Below, one piece after another: positions 63,976-64,000 of a stretch of DNA of 64,000 nucleotides; the first letter of the stretch is position 1; each line of letters begins with the position of its first letter. Source of the stretch: Planctomycetota bacterium (GTDB lineage: Bacteria; Planctomycetota; Uabimicrobiia; Uabimicrobiales; Uabimicrobiaceae). The position numbers were made by a program, and so were the translations under genes. The stretch is from the NCBI GenBank assembly GCA_029260735.1, contig JAJDCR010000007.1:62001-126000 (forward strand). The letters are read 5' to 3'. Below the pieces are notes generated by a model. That model worked only from the letters and a program-made list of their open reading frames with translations, was not told the DNA's origin and ran no database searches.

Positions 63976-64000
63976 TTTGCCAGCTAGTTTTTTGTAGCCA

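Overview
The window comes from the chromosome of a low-GC (roughly 35-40%, estimated by eye) Gram-negative-type bacterium. A Planctomycetota-like organism is the best guess. The reasons are several Ser/Thr kinases (one with two kinase domains), very large TPR proteins, a TPR-WD40 fusion, YdjY- and DUF4388-type proteins, scattered type II secretion pseudopilins, a porin and lipoproteins. This placement is inference; there is no rRNA or other phylogenetic marker here. I saw no tRNA, rRNA or CRISPR array.

Layout. 1-5.9 kb (minus): a double Ser/Thr kinase running off the left edge, preceded by a large GspK-like pseudopilin gene. 6.2-9.3 kb (plus): an SDR, an ALDH8A1-type dehydrogenase and a RidA-type 2-aminomuconate deaminase, which together look like the lower 3-hydroxyanthranilate (kynurenine) pathway. 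9.5-16.3 kb (plus): a Gfo/Idh/MocA oxidoreductase, a TPR-WD40 protein, a TPR lipoprotein, rsmE and a DUF5989 protein. 16.7-19.1 kb: a DUF47 regulator with a Pit phosphate transporter. 19.2-22.3 kb (minus): arfB, a phosphoesterase and a YihY membrane protein. 22.6-34 kb (plus): DUF4388-TPR, YdjY, a CBM25-like protein, an exported HEAT protein with a degenerate receiver domain, a second phosphoesterase, a kinase with a zinc ribbon, a GspJ-like pseudopilin and an HDAC-like deacetylase. 34.0-34.4 kb: a long imperfect inverted-repeat element, followed by rsgA (minus). 35.6-44.2 kb: a 2872-residue TPR protein whose 3' portion switches abruptly to C-rich codons.

44.3-64 kb (minus) is accessory and the most interesting part. 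One operon encodes a Rieske protein, an arsenite-oxidase-like molybdopterin enzyme whose C-terminus is fused to a small-subunit domain of FAD sugar/alcohol dehydrogenases, a GMC flavoprotein with the three-cysteine motif of FAD-glucose dehydrogenase, and a porin. This looks like two redox modules joined into one complex. A nuclease gene and a decayed ISKra4 transposase separate it from a second cluster. There a LodA-type (cysteine tryptophylquinone) oxidase appears to be split into an N-terminal protein and a C-terminal half fused to a ferritin-like VioB domain, with a radical SAM/SPASM gene between the halves and a LodB-like flavoprotein at the end. Upstream on the same strand lie a tyrosine-decarboxylase-like PLP enzyme and two proteins I do not recognise. 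The split quinoprotein with its radical SAM enzyme, and the molybdopterin/GMC fusion operon, are the best candidates for undescribed systems.
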